Positions 1 to 11,466 of a stretch of DNA of 64,000 nucleotides are shown here, in pieces. The first letter of the stretch is position 1. Each line of letters starts with the position of its first letter. The notes below the pieces were generated by a model that was not told where the DNA came from, did not search any database, and saw only the letters and a list, made by a program, of their open reading frames with translations. This DNA comes from Balamuthia mandrillaris (Eukaryota > Discosea > Longamoebia > Balamuthiidae): the NCBI GenBank assembly GCA_031835245.1, contig JAVKOQ010000265.1:1-64000 (forward strand), in the 5' to 3' direction. A program made the position numbers and the translations under genes.

Positions 1-379
1 CGTACAACAACGCGAGAAGATCAATAACCCCACAAACAATAACCCCACAAGCTTCGGTAGATTTGCTTCCTCTCGCGGCTGCTTTCTTTTTTTTTTTTCT
101 TTCGGGTGTCGACAAACAAAAAGGGTTTTTATTTGGAACGATCAATCTCTGAGGACTGGACGCATGACGTCATGGGATGACGTGGAATAGAAAACTTGAC
201 AAGAAAAGGAAAAAAATCCACGTCAAAGGAAAAAAGAAAAGAAGGAAGGCCGCGGCAGGAGAGAAGAGAGAGGAGAGAGATAGGGGAAGAGGAGACTAAA
301 CATCCGTTGTTCTCTCTCACCCATTGCCAAAGGGTTTTTTTTACTACTGAATTTTTTTTTGTAAAACACCCTGCGCGGT
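1..379. other. Intergenic/5' flank of the SPP gene
   Basis: I see no gene here. The stretch holds a T-rich run near 84-100, a TGTCGACA palindrome at 107-114, and purine-rich then T-rich DNA up to the start codon at 380. It probably contains the promoter and 5' UTR of the signal peptide peptidase gene. Confidence 0.5.
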
Positions 380-1956
380 ATGGTGGTAGAAAGTATGATT
401 GGAATTTTGGCAGAGCTGGAAGCGGAGATGCTCGTGGCCTACTCTGCCATACTTGTGATGGCGCTGGTGCCCATCTGGATTGGCTCTCATCGCTCTTTGG
501 AACAGAAAGCGGTACTTCAAGACCCAGCCTCCGCTTCTCATTACTCCTTCAGTTCCCCTTCGGTATCTTTGCCGAGTGCAAAACAAATCTACACTCCCTC
601 GCTCCCAGATTACCTTTTTTTTTCTTCTTCAGCTTCGCCACTCTTTTTGTTCCCTCTCTTTCATCCTTCAGTTGCTCACCCCCTTATTTTCTTCTTGGTC
701 ATCTGTGTGCAGACGGAAACTCTCTCTTCAAAGGACGCTTACATGTTTCCTGTGATCGGCAGCTGCGTTCTCTTTGGACTGTACCTGCTGTTCAAGTTTC
801 TCTCAAAGGAATATGTAAATATGCTGCTCACGGCCTATTTCCTGGTCTTTGGCATCGTGGCTGTGTCTTCCACCCTCCGCCCCTTCCTTGCTCCATTCTT
901 CTCTCCCGCCGTCCGGGAGAGAGAGCCCTACCACCTCAGTTTTACTCCATTTTGGAGAAAGGGTAGATATTTTTCTTACTCTTCTTTGCTCTTCTGCTCT
1001 AGTTCTTCTTTTCTTCTATCCTCTTCTTTCTTCTTTCTTCTTTTTGCTTTCTTCTTAACTGATTTCATATGACAGAGGCAATTGAAGTGAAGTTCACGAT
1101 GGTGGAGTTTGTTTCTACTTTCTTTGGCCTTATCATCGGCATTTGGTATGTCTCCACGAAGCACTGGATTTCCAACAACATTCTGGGTCTCTCCTTCTCC
1201 ATCCAGGGTGTGGCCTTCCTTTCTTTGGGCAGCTACCAGACTGGCTGCATCTTGCTTGTGCGTATTTCACCATTTCTTTCCTTCTTGCTTCCACTTTGCT
1301 CACGCCTCTCTTCTCTCCTCACTTTTTCTCTATCTCTGCTCTCATTTTCTTGCAAAAAGGGAGGGTTGTTTTTGTATGACATTTTTTGGGTGTTTGGCAC
1401 GGACGTGATGGTAACAGTAGCCAAGTCCTTTGATGCTCCCATTAAACTGCTTTTCCCCAAGGACATCTTTGCCGAGGAGATGCAGTTTAGCATGCTGGGT
1501 CTTGGTGACATCGTTATCCCTGGTATGCTATATTCCCACTTCACCCTGTCTATTTTGTTCTCTAGTTGTGTTCTTTGATCACGTTTCATTCATTACTGTT
1601 TGCTCACATAACATCCCTTCACTGCAGGTATTTTTATTGCTCTGCTGCTTCGCTTTGACGCGAGCCGAGCAGGAAAGAAGGACAACTTTGCTCGCACGCA
1701 CTTTATCACCACGTTCCTGGGCTACATAGCAGGCATGGTGGCCACCATCGGCGTCATGCACTTCTTCCAAGCCGCTCAACCCGCTCTTCTCTACCTCGTG
1801 CCTAGCTGCATCGGCTCCTCCTTGTTGGCTGCTGCCGCCACCGGCAATCTCAAGCAGCTCATCAACTACAGTGAGGAGGCACCGGAGGAAGAGCAAACGA
1901 CAACGACCTCCACAACAACAAAGGACAAGAAGGCCCCGGCTACCAAACAGGACTAA
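380..1956 (+). CDS. HM13/SPP: Signal peptide peptidase (presenilin-type aspartyl protease)
   Basis: Intramembrane aspartyl protease that clears signal-peptide remnants in the ER membrane. Five exons: 380-511, 713-962, 1076-1257, 1360-1522, 1628-1956. All phases agree and give 351 aa. Visible landmarks are the first catalytic motif YDIFWVFGT (near residue 194), the second catalytic motif GLGD followed by IVIPG (Asp near 238), and the PALLYLVP motif (near 293) that completes the active site. Length and motif order match eukaryotic ER SPP rather than longer SPPL proteins with a luminal domain. The hydrophilic Lys/Thr/Glu-rich C-terminus is cytosolic; the usual terminal KKxx retrieval signal is not obvious (it ends TKQD). 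The start is the first ATG giving the family N-terminus. Similarity to human SPP is clear throughout. Confidence 0.93.
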
Positions 1957-2493
1957 AAAAGAGAGAGCTGTGTGGTTTGTGTTTGGTTTTTGTCCAGTTT
2001 TTCTTTCTTTTTTTTTTCCCAAAAGAACACACCCCTTCATCACTTCAGCCCAAAGGCATCTTTTTTTTTTTTCCTTTGCTGCGGTCGAGGGTTCTGTCAC
2101 CGGTTTTATCTCTTTTTTCCGTCGTATTTTTCTTTCTTTGGGTGATGCGGTGACGTGGCGGCGCTATTCCGCCGCAGCGAAAAGGGCGGAAAAAGGAGAA
2201 ACATCGAAAAAAAAAAACAAATCAAACTTGGTGCCAAAAAGGGGCAGAGCGGAGAGCCTCTAAATTTTTATTTTTTTTTTGTTCTCGGCGTAGAAGAAGA
2301 GGGGAGCGCGTTTGTGTGCGTGACGGTTTACCAGCCTTCTTTTGACTTTTCTGGTAAGATCTTGCGGCTGTCCCCCTTGCTTCCCTTTATTCTTCTTGCG
2401 GCTGTCCCCCTTCCTCCCCTTTTGATGCTCCACTTACCAAACAAAAAACCGCAACAATAATAGCAAGGGCAAAAAAAGAACAAATTTGATTGG
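1957..2493. other. Intergenic between SPP and TM9SF genes
   Basis: No gene is seen. T-rich tracts and a repeated phrase, cttgcggctgtcccccttcc (two near copies around 2362-2415), lie just upstream of the next gene. Confidence 0.5.
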
Positions 2494-4420
2494 ATGAGAA
2501 ACAGAGAGATGAACATGTTGGCTCGGTGGTCGTTGGTGGCGGTAATCGTGACGGCCTTTTGTATTCAAGCGGCTGTTGGTTTTTACTTGCCAGGTGTAGC
2601 GCCTCGCGAGTACCAACACGGCAACACAGTGCCCTTATTGGTCAACAAATTGACAAGCGTGAAGACCCAGCTGCCCTACCGCTACTACGACCTTCCCTTC
2701 CCTGCCCCCAAAAAAATCGTAGATGCTAGAGAAAACCTGGGCGAAATCTTGTTGGGCGACGTCATTGAAAATTCTCTTTATGAGGTATATGTTTTTGATT
2801 GTGTTTCTCGCTGTTCGAGTTGTGTGGTCACGCTTCTTAGCAACTAAAACGTATGTTTTGCGGCCTTTAGATTACAGTCAACGTCAAAGACAAAGAGGAG
2901 GTACTTTGCAAGGTTCTTGAGACTAAGAAGTACAGTAGTGATGAAGTGGAGGAGTTCATTGAAAAGATTGAACAGGAATACCGCGTTCATTGGTTCTTGG
3001 CCCCAAAACTATGTTTTATTTTTTCCTTCCTTTTGTGGCTTACCTCCTATTTTGCTTCACAGGCTTGTTGACAATCTTCCAAGTGCCACTAAGCGGACCA
3101 TCATAGACAACAACAACAAGGAAAGGTTCATATATGAAGCCGGTTTTCCATTGGGTTCTGTCCGTAGGACCAGCAACAGTGTATTGAGTCTTCTATTTTT
3201 CTTTTTGACTCTTTTCGGTTTATTTACCTTTTCCCTTCTTTTTAGGTCAATGCTCCTCAAATACTGCTTAACAACCACGTCGACATCACCATCCTTTACC
3301 ACGAAGATCCCGCGTATCAAGGCATCCGTGTAGTTGGTTTTGAGGTCGACGCAAGCAGGTACTGTTGCCACTGTTCTCGCGCCACTATTCTGTAGTTCTT
3401 GCGACACTAGATTGACCACATTATGTTTCTCCAAACCCCCTTTAGTCGCAAATGGTTGGATTACTCCGAGACAACCTGCGGTGTCTATCATGAGGAACTT
3501 GTCTTGACCCCTCATATGGATGAGACCTCTGTGACTTGGACATACAATGTCACGTGGGAGCCAAGTCCCATCCGCTGGGCTTCTCGTTGGGACAGCTACA
3601 TGATGATGACGGATAGTCAGATTCACTGGTTCTCCATCATCAACTCCCTCATGATCGTGCTCTTCTTGACTGGCATGGTTGCCATGATCATGATGCGCAC
3701 CCTTCACGCCGACTTCAGAAGGTACCGTGAAATGGAAACAAGTGAGGAGGCTCAAGAGGAGACCGGTTGGAAGCTGGTGCATGGGGATGTGTTCCGCCCA
3801 CCCAGCAGGCCCATGCTTCTTGCTGTTTCCGTCGGAAGCGGTGTTCAAGTGTTTGCCATGTCTTTGATAGTGATGGGTTAGTTGAACATACCCTTACTTA
3901 ATTTGTTTTGAATTATTCGTTGATATCTTGGATGTATAGTGTTTGCTGTTTTGGGATTCTTGTCTCCGGCGAACCGTGGAAGCCTGATGACGGCCAGCGT
4001 GGTTTTATTGGTGGTTATGGGGTATGTATTGCTGAATTATTTTTGTTATGTTGATGACTCATTAACGCAACGCGTTGTTCTGCAACTTAATAGTATCTTT
4101 GCTGGTTACTTTGCTGCGCGTGTTTACAAGATGTTTAAGGGCAAGGCCTGGAAGAAGACTACCCTACTGGTAAGAATCCTGTTTTTTTTTTAAAAAAAAA
4201 TTGAGATTGTTTAACTGAACCTTTTTCCCCCGAAAGACTGCCTTCCTGTACCCTGGTATCAACTTTTTGATCTTCTTCATCCTTAACATGGTACTCAAAG
4301 GCGAACACTCCTCTGGAGGAGTTTCCTTCTTGGTATTGTTGGAGCTCTTTGCCCTCTGGTTCGGTGTTTCCATCCCTCTTACCTTCTTCGGAGCCTACTT
4401 TGGATTCAAGAAGCCCGTAC

Positions 4421-4457
<37 letters not shown>

Positions 4458-4996
4458 ACCGCACACCTTTGTGCTCATGAATTTCTGAAAAGGTGCCGGA
4501 ACCTCCAGTGCGAGTTAACCAAATCCCTCGTCAAATTCCTGACCAAGTGTGGTACATGAGGCCAGTGTTCTCCATCTTGATGGGTGGCATCTTACCCTTC
4601 GGAGCCATCTTTATTGAGCTGTTCTTCATCTTGTCCTCCATCTGGTTGCACCAGTTCTACTTCCTGTTCAGCTTCCTTTTCATCGTGTTCTTTATCTTGA
4701 TCCTCACCTGCGCTGAGATCACCATCGTGATGTGCTACTTCCAACTGTGCAGCGAGGACTATCACTGGTGGTGGAGAGCTTTCTTGACCTCTGGTGCCTC
4801 TGCCCTTTACATGTTCCTCTACAGCATCTTTTACTTCTTCTCCAAGCTCCAAATCACCAAGTTTGTGTCCGCCATGCTTTACTTTGGCTACACATTCATC
4901 TTTGCCATGCAGCTCTTCTTGTTGACGGGTGCTATTGGCTTCTTTGCTTGCTATTTCTTTGTCAGGAAGATCTACAGCAGCATCAAGGTGGACTAA
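2494..4996 (+). CDS. TM9SF/nonaspanin (EMP70 family), TM9SF4-like
   Basis: Nine-TM endomembrane protein of the TM9SF family, which works in Golgi/endosomal sorting and, in Dictyostelium (Phg1), in adhesion and phagocytosis. Nine exons: 2494-2784, 2871-2992, 3063-3180, 3246-3358, 3446-3876, 3940-4021, 4094-4169, 4237-4416, 4493-4996. Phases agree and give 638 aa, the usual size. An N-terminal signal peptide is followed by the luminal part with YRYYDLPFP and VHWLVDNLP. Then come the TM part with [23 protein letters not shown] and [13 protein letters not shown], and the C-terminus IYSSIKVD. That end carries the KxD/E signal known to bind COPI for Golgi retention. Intron 8 contains a (CT)n run. 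The start at 2494 was chosen for the signal peptide; Met codons at 2512 and 2518 are alternatives. Confidence 0.95.
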
Positions 4997-5629
4997 ACGC
5001 CTTCTCTTTTTTATTTTTTCACACACAAACAAAGTCTTTCACTGCTCCCGTTCTCTTGTGTTTGTTACGAGTGTCGACAACAGGCGGTTCCAAGACGACC
5101 TGAGCTTTCTCTTTTATTTCAATTTCAGCACGAGGGTTCACTGTGAAAAGTTTACAAGAAGATATTTTTGAATATTTTGGCGCCAAAAATTGTGCAAGGG
5201 AGAAGTGGTCCCCCAATTTTACGTGGCACGACGACAAAAGGCGACAACCGTTAGCCAGCAGCAGCAACAACAAGACGTCTTGACGGCTACCACCCACCTT
5301 TGGCAGTGAGCCTTTCTATTTTTTTTTTTCGTTTTCGCTTTGTTGTTTGTTTGGTTTTTTAAAAAAAACCAAACGAGACTTGTTTCCTTCCGTTACCACC
5401 AACGGCTACGCTTCAGCTCCAATAAGCTGTTTACCGTGTAATCAGTGGCAGAACCAACGGTGGTGAGTCAAAGTGGAGTCTCCTCTTTGTTGTTCTGCTT
5501 TGTGACTGCTGTCTCACCAACTACCGTTGTTTTTTCCTATTCTTTTCGCAGCAAGGAGGAAGAAACCTTGCACAGCGCCACACCCAGCAACCACTTTTTG
5601 ACCGCGGAACCTAAGCAACGCATACTAAC
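4997..5629. other. Intergenic, with a possible 5' UTR intron of the Wee1 gene
   Basis: No coding gene is seen. TGTCGACA lies at 5072-5079. A good donor (GTGAGT at 5463) and a pyrimidine tract ending TTTCGCAG at 5551 suggest an intron of about 89 bp in the 5' leader of the following gene. This is inferred from consensus only. Confidence 0.35.
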
Positions 5630-8030
5630 ATGAGCGACTCTAGAAAACGCAAATTCGCAACGGTTGAGGCCAAAGGCGAAAACGAAGCTGCCGTTACCCA
5701 AAAAGAACATACTTATCCCTCCAAACGGGTACTTTTGGCCTCCTTTTTTCTTTTTGAAGCGTTCATACTCACCGATTCGTTATTTGTTGCAGCGAGACAC
5801 TTCGGCTTTTTCTTGGGAGGAAGAGAAAGAGAAAAGTTGGGCCGATTGCGATAGCAGCGAGACAACAGACAAGTCATCATACGCTGCGATCTCCACCGAA
5901 GACTTCTCCACCCCGCCAAACTCGCCGCCCTCAAGTCCCTCTAGAACTTCTAGTAGGCAGGTGCCCTTGGGATGGTGTCCACCGAGCCCTAGTCCAATCC
6001 GCTCGCCTTGGCGCAGACGAATAGCAGTGCCTCCCAGAACCTCTTACCTGTTCCGAAAACACTTTGGCAACGACACCGATGATCTGCACCCACAAAAAGC
6101 TGCTTCCTCTCCCAAACCTCGAGCCCTTTTGGGAGCTAATAAGCACGACCCCCTTATTACCAAAAGCTTGTTGTTGGGTGCCTCCTCTGGTGGTGAGGAA
6201 GAGGAGGAAGATGAGTTTGAACTCACTCTTGGCGGCGTGAGCGAGGTAAAAGACGGGAGCCCGAAGCCAGCAACAAGCATGCCCGTCCTCAAAGTCACAC
6301 CCCCAACTCCTGCCGCTGAATCTCCCTTTAAGGCACACAACACATCCGAAACCTTCACTCCTCCATCCACACCTCCTCGCGCACGACCAACTCCTGACCT
6401 ACAAGCCATTCTTTCTCCTCGTGTTTTCCCGACGACAGCCCCTGCTTCCTCTTCTTCTTCCTCTTTTCACGCCGTAACACCACTGCGCATCCGACCGCCA
6501 CCCTGCAACATCAACCCTTTCTCACCTGAACGCCCTTCGCTCTCCAACAAACGCCAAACGAAAACACCTACCATCCCCTATGAACGTATGTTCCTTCTTT
6601 CATGCCAATCCGTCCTTGTACTCTGTCTAATGTCCTTTTTTTTTAAATTCTTTCTTTCTTGCAGCAATGGTCTCCACCACTGCTTCAACACATTCCGCAG
6701 CAACGATAACTTACAGTCGGTATCTCGAAGAGTTTGAGGAAATAGCCGAAATCGGTTCTGGTACTTTTTCTAATGTGTATAAATGTCGCAACCGGGTCGA
6801 TGGCTGGCTCTACGCCGTCAAACGTGCTCGAGCGCAATTTAAGAGTTCTGGGCATAGGTACATTTTCATTTGCTTCTCTTCTCTTCCACTCCTAGCAATT
6901 TATTGACGAAAATATACAGAGAAAACACTCTAAAAGAGGTATATGCGAACGCAAGTCTTGGTTGCTGTCCCAACATTGTTAGATATCACAGCGCTTGGGT
7001 GGAAAACGACCGGCTATACATACAAACGGAATTCTGCGATGGTGGCAGCCTAGATGATCAGCTCAACGGCGGTCATCCTCCTCTATCCGAACAACAACTC
7101 TGTGATATCTTGCGACAAGTTGCCAACGTAACATCTCTCTCTCTCTCTCTCTCTCTCTCAATACTAACAGGAATGTATGTAGGGCTTAGCTGTTATTCAT
7201 TCGCGAAAATTAGCGCACCTTGATGTAAAGCCTGAAAACATATTCAAAGATTTGGGCTCACTGAACCCCGCCGCCGAAAAGGGCAAAGTCATTTACAAAA
7301 TCGGCGACCTTGGCTTGGTATCTCTTGCTGAGGCGCACTCTGAAGTTCACGAAGGTATTGTACACTCCGTCCTCTCGCCTAAAAACGAACTATTAATATT
7401 GATGGAACCATTTAAACAGGTGATAGTCGATATCTCTCTCGGGAACTATTGCAATGTAATGTAGATTGTAGTCAATTGTCAAAGGCGGACATCTTTTCTT
7501 TGGGATGCAGTGTTTATGAATTGGTGGGTAGACGTGTTTTTTTTTTAAAAAATCCTAGCACTCCCCACTAACCCACTCAACAGGCATTAGGCAAAGCGCT
7601 ACCCTCACGAGGAGACGAGTGGAACGCCATTCGGGATGGCCACATCGCTCTCCCGAGACAATCCTTTTCGGTGGAGTTCGAGGAGCTCATTAAGTTGATG
7701 CTTCATCCAGATGTTCAACAACGGCCCAGCGCAGAGGAGCTGCTGCACCATCCATTGCTTCTCACGGAGGAAGAGCGGAGGTTCCAGAGGCAGACGGATG
7801 AGCTTAGTTCTCTTCAGTCTCGCTTACAAGCAGCGTTGGAGCAAAACGCCCTTTTGCAAAAAGAACTGCGCCGGGTGTGCCCTTCTTCTACCTCTTCCCT
7901 CCTTTCTGGCAGCAGCAAACACGTCGCTTCGATAGAAAGTGATGGGGGCAGCACAGCCAGTGCCGCCTCTTCAACCTTGTTGGAAAAGCTGTACAGCAAA
8001 GTTTGCAGCAAGGTGGAAAGCATCTTGTGA
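5630..8030 (+). CDS. wee1: Wee1-like protein kinase
   Basis: Cell-cycle kinase that inhibits CDK1 by phosphorylating its N-terminal Tyr. Seven exons: 5630-5728, 5793-6585, 6665-6857, 6920-7127, 7183-7354, 7420-7523, 7584-8030; 671 aa. The N-terminal half (about 300 residues) is disordered and rich in Ser/Pro, with many SP/TP sites (likely CDK sites). The kinase domain follows: glycine loop IGSGTFSNVYK (near 326), AVKRA lysine, RLYIQTEFCDGGSL hinge, catalytic loop HLDVKPENIF (near 440) and GDLGLVS in place of DFG (near 471). These last two variants, HxDxKPxNIF and DLG, are hallmarks of Wee1/Myt1. No TM segment is seen after the kinase, so Wee1 fits better than Myt1. A short coiled coil and a Ser-rich tail follow. 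Intron 4 contains (CT)n. Confidence 0.92.
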
Positions 8031-8107
8031 TGGACCACCTTTTTTTTGTCTGAGATTTAAAAACGAGAGAAGAAAACAAAAACAAAAACAGCTCGCAGGA
8101 GGTTCGT

Positions 8108-9904
8108 TTAAGCAACGGAGAGACGAGGAGAGATGTTGAGGAGAGCACCGTCACCAGGATAAATGGTTGGTCCGTACACGATCTCATCAGAGGTGGGAGT
8201 CTCCACGCGCTCAAAGTCACAAAGGGAGGAGAAGAGCACAACGAAGCCGGTGAGATGGAGCATAGCGTACTCGTAACCGATGCAGCGGTGAGGTCCAGCG
8301 CCAAAGACTAGGTAGTGCTGGCTGTGCTTGCGGTCCTCCTGCCTCTCCGAGTTGAAGCGCTCGGGATCGAAGCGGTGGGGGTCCTCGAAGCCCTGGAAGG
8401 AAGAGGAAAAGACAGAGGGAATGACCAAGCTGCCCTTAGGGACGGTCACATCGATGCCAAGGTTGTCATCCTTGAGCTGGAAGTCCTTGAGGGCCTTGTG
8501 AGGAACCAAAGTGGCGGGAGCACGGATGCGGAGCACCTCCTTGATGACCTGACGAGTGTAGGTCATGCTAGTCAACATCTCGGGAGTAAGATTCTGAGTG
8601 GAGGCCTTGAAGAAATGCTCCACCTCGTCCCTCACTCGCTGCAAGACGTCCTTGTGGCGAGCCAGGAAGTGGCAGGCCCAGGTCAGAGAGGCAGAGGAGG
8701 CGTCTTGGCTGGCGAACAAGAAGTCGAGCACGGTACAGGCCACGTCATTGTCGGAGCTGTGCTCAGGAGCTGGGGCGCCCTTTTCTTCGGCCTCCTGGAT
8801 GGCCTTGACGGTATCCACCATCCAAAAGTCCAACAGGCACTCGGGCTCATGGCCCTCTCTCATCCTCTGCTTGCTCTGCCTGGCGCACTCCTCCAGCAGG
8901 CTGACGATCCTCTTCCTGGCACGGATGCCCTTCCAGAGAGTCGTTCCAGGAAAGTTGAAAGGCAAGGCCAGGAGGGCATCGTTCATGGTGCCGTAGAACT
9001 CGCGAAACTCAGCAGCCGTCTTAGAGGTGAGGTAGGGGCCCACAAAGACTCGCTGGGAGGTCTCCAGGTTGAGGTCGCGAATGAGGGGTCGCACCTCGAT
9101 GGGTCCCTCCCCTCGCTCGTTCTTTTGGGCCTGCTCCTCCAACCATGCCTTGATGTGCTCGCGAATGGTGTTCTCCTGGATGTTGACGTACTTGGCAAGG
9201 GCCTTACGGATGAACAACGGCAAGAGCTGCTTGCGGAGGTTCTTGTGGGCTTCCCCTTGCATGAAGGCCATGTTGTTCTTGCCCATCAACCTTTCTCCAT
9301 TGAGGTTCAAAACGATCTGCAACGTGTTGTTGCTGCGGAAACAAACAAAACAATAAAGAAAAAGCAAAGTGAGCAGCAGAATAAAAACCAAATAATAAGA
9401 AAGATTTTCTTTAATACAAAGCAATAGTAATAACACCAACAAGCGTATTAAAAACAAATAGAACTTTACCTGGAGTTGTTAAAGACTTGGCGGGAGAGGC
9501 TAGAGTCCTGAGTGAAGAAGAACAACCTGCATGAAAAAAAAATACACACACAACAAACAAAAGGACAGAAATGTTGAATAAGAGAAGAGGGAGCAATAAC
9601 TCCGAAAAAAGAGAGAAGGGGTTACGTACTGTCCAACTAAAACGTTCCAGGAGAGAGGACCATATTTGTCCTGGGCGTCCCAGAAGGCAAACGGATGGAA
9701 CACCATGTGCAGCACATTGCCCAAGAAAGGGTAGAAAAATCTGGGGCCAGGCAAGCCCTGCGTCTTCCTCCACAAGCTATATTGCTCTAGTACCACCAAT
9801 ACACTGACGACCGTGGCCACGCCCACTAGGCAGCTCTGCAGCCAGCTACCGCCAGCAGGAGCCACCAAGGCGTCGTTGACCTTCTGTACCACCTCCTCTA
9901 ACAT
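8108..9904 (-). CDS. Cytochrome P450, sterol C22-desaturase type (CYP61/CYP710-like)
   Basis: Probably introduces the C22 double bond into the sterol side chain, as ERG5/CYP61 and CYP710 do in ergosterol-type synthesis. Three exons on the minus strand: 9904-9630, 9526-9470, 9332-8108; 518 aa. An N-terminal membrane anchor precedes the proline hinge (GLPGPRF). The I-helix reads FLFASQDASSASLTW, which matches the CYP61/CYP710 pattern FASQDAS and differs from the usual AGxxT. The K-helix is ExxR (EVLRIRAP), and the heme loop is FGAGPHRCIGYEYAM with Cys near 456. The gene is convergent with Wee1 (77 bp between stops). The window also holds a sterol C4-methyl oxidase. The exact substrate is inference. 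Confidence 0.9.
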
Positions 9905-10272
9905 GGCTGCTCTCTCTGCGCCTCGGCCTTTTGTGTTATTGTTTTTTTTTTGCCATTGAGGCGAGCACAGAAAGCATTTTTTGAAATGGTAATGGCACGC
10001 GTGTAATTAAGGCACTCGTAAATAGAGAGGGACGAGTATTGTCCAGCAAAAAGAAGGGATAAACGCTGTCACAGCGCATGGGCGTCTCCTCTGGTTGGAT
10101 GGTACTGATGTTTTCTCTCCTTAAAAATCGCCGAGTTACAGTTTTGGCCCGAGGGGCATGCGAAAAAACTGTTGGTTTTATCCCCGACAGACGACACGAG
10201 AAAATATTAAAGATATTCCTCCGATCTTGGCTCTGCTTGTTGCGCCTGCAATACTGACTCGCACAAAAAAAA

Positions 10273-10303
<31 letters not shown>

Positions 10304-10395
10304 CAAAACAAAAAACGCCAAACAAACCAAGCCCAAAGTTTATCATCGAGTTAGAAAAACCAGAGGAAGGGACGGGTCTCCTAGACAAAAAAATT
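9905..10395. other. Intergenic between P450 and tRNA-Ala
   Basis: No gene is seen. The P450 promoter should lie at the left end. A pentanucleotide (CAAAA)n run sits at about 10276-10312, and A-rich DNA at the right end (T-rich on the minus strand) serves as the Pol III stop for the tRNA. Confidence 0.5.
10276..10312. repeat. (CAAAA)n pentanucleotide repeat
   Basis: About seven uninterrupted units following a poly-A run, in intergenic DNA just 3' of the tRNA. Confidence 0.8.
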
Positions 10396-10468
10396 TGGAG
10401 GAGGCCGGCATCGATCCGGCTACCTCTCGCATGCTAAGCGAGCGCTCTACCATCTGAGCTACACCCCC
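10396..10468 (-). tRNA. tRNA-Ala-AGC: tRNA-Ala (anticodon AGC)
   Basis: A 73-nt intronless cloverleaf can be read on the minus strand. The acceptor begins GGGGGTG, the D-arm is GCTC..GAGC, and the anticodon arm CTCGC/GCGAG has loop TTAGCAT (AGC). The T-arm is GCCGG/CCGGC with loop ATCGATG, and the discriminator is A. The G3:U70 pair that identifies alanine tRNAs is present. Positions 6 and 67 form a U-U mismatch, and position 54 is A rather than T. The B-box GGATCGATGCC fits GGWTCRANNCC. A T-run directly downstream fits Pol III termination. A near-identical copy lies at 23965-24037. Confidence 0.95.
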
Positions 10469-10683
10469 TAAGTTGCTAGATTTTCTCCAAATCAGCGGGT
10501 TGGAGTACTTCAGCGATATTAATCTTTTTTGCGTTTTTTTTTCCAATTCCAAGAAACTTTTGCATTGAGCGTCAGAAAAAAAGCAAAACGTAACCACCGT
10601 TTCAGCTTTCATTACCTGCCGTTTTTCCTCTCCTTCACGACCAACACAGCCAACACCTACCACAACAACCAGTCACCACCATC

Positions 10684-11363
10684 ATGGCCGCTGTCTCTCC
10701 TGCTGAACAACCTGGTGCTACTGAAGTAGGGGAGGACAGCAACAACGAAGAAGGGACGAGGGAAGAGAGACCCCCTCTCGTCCGCTACGTCAGCGGTAAG
10801 GACCTTCTACGACTGGCACAACAGCAACAAGAACCGCAGCAACAAGAGCAACAAGGACAACAAACCCCCGATGCGAAGGAAACAAAAGCTGAAGATGTGG
10901 AACCGGAAGGACAAGCGGAAATAGAGCTTGGCCTAGCGCTTATCGAAGATCCCTTTTTGCCGGAACATGACCCATTCGAGCCGCTCACCCAAGAAGAGGC
11001 CGAAGAAGAAGACTTTTTCGCTTCCCTTACGCCAACAGAGAAAGCTGCCGAAGCTGCCATTTTACGGTGTGTTTTTTCACCCTCTTCTCCTTTCACAAAT
11101 GTTATCGTAACACTTGCAACAAAACCAGGGAAGTATTTGGAGAAGACGAGAGGAAAAACTTGAAAAGGAAGAAGACAACAGAGGGAGCTTCGGACGATGG
11201 CACGACGGACCAGAAGAAGGACGATGCAGAGAATGATCAACAAACAGAAACAAACGAAGGCGCACAGAACAACGAAGCCCAAGCAAAGCAGCACGATAAA
11301 ACGAGCTCGCCGCAAACGAAGAAAGCCAAACTTGCCAGCAAACAAGCCGAGAAAGCGCAATAG
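10684..11363 (+). CDS. Acidic, Gln/Glu-rich protein of unknown function
   Basis: I do not recognise this gene. Two exons, 10684-11066 and 11129-11363, join in phase to give 205 aa. The start follows the leader CACCACCATC. The protein is low in complexity: an N-terminal segment with RPPLVRYVSGKDLL, a Gln run, an acidic middle (PFEPLTQEEAEEEDFFASL), and a Lys/Gln/Asn-rich C-terminus with KRKK and KTKKAKLASK-like basic patches that could be nuclear signals. A (CT)n run lies in the 3' flank. The tRNA-Ala 216 bp upstream is on the other strand. It may be a nuclear or chromatin-associated protein, but that is a guess from composition. Confidence 0.65.
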
Positions 11364-11364
11364 A

Positions 11365-11369
<5 letters not shown>

Positions 11370-11402
<33 letters not shown>
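11370..11402. repeat. (CT)n microsatellite
   Basis: A perfect CT dinucleotide run in the short gap between two convergent genes, probably in the 3' UTR of the plus-strand gene. Confidence 0.9.
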
Positions 11403-11406
<4 letters not shown>

Positions 11407-11466
11407 CTCACTCACATTTTGGATGAACAAATACACATTTCTATTGTACAAACAACCTAGAGGCTT

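Noticed and set aside
8315-9427. Long plus-strand frame (370 codons) opposite the P450
   Set aside because: It is the antisense of a well-supported P450 exon. It is rich in Leu/Gly/Val/Glu, has no domain, and arises from the codon bias of the real gene.
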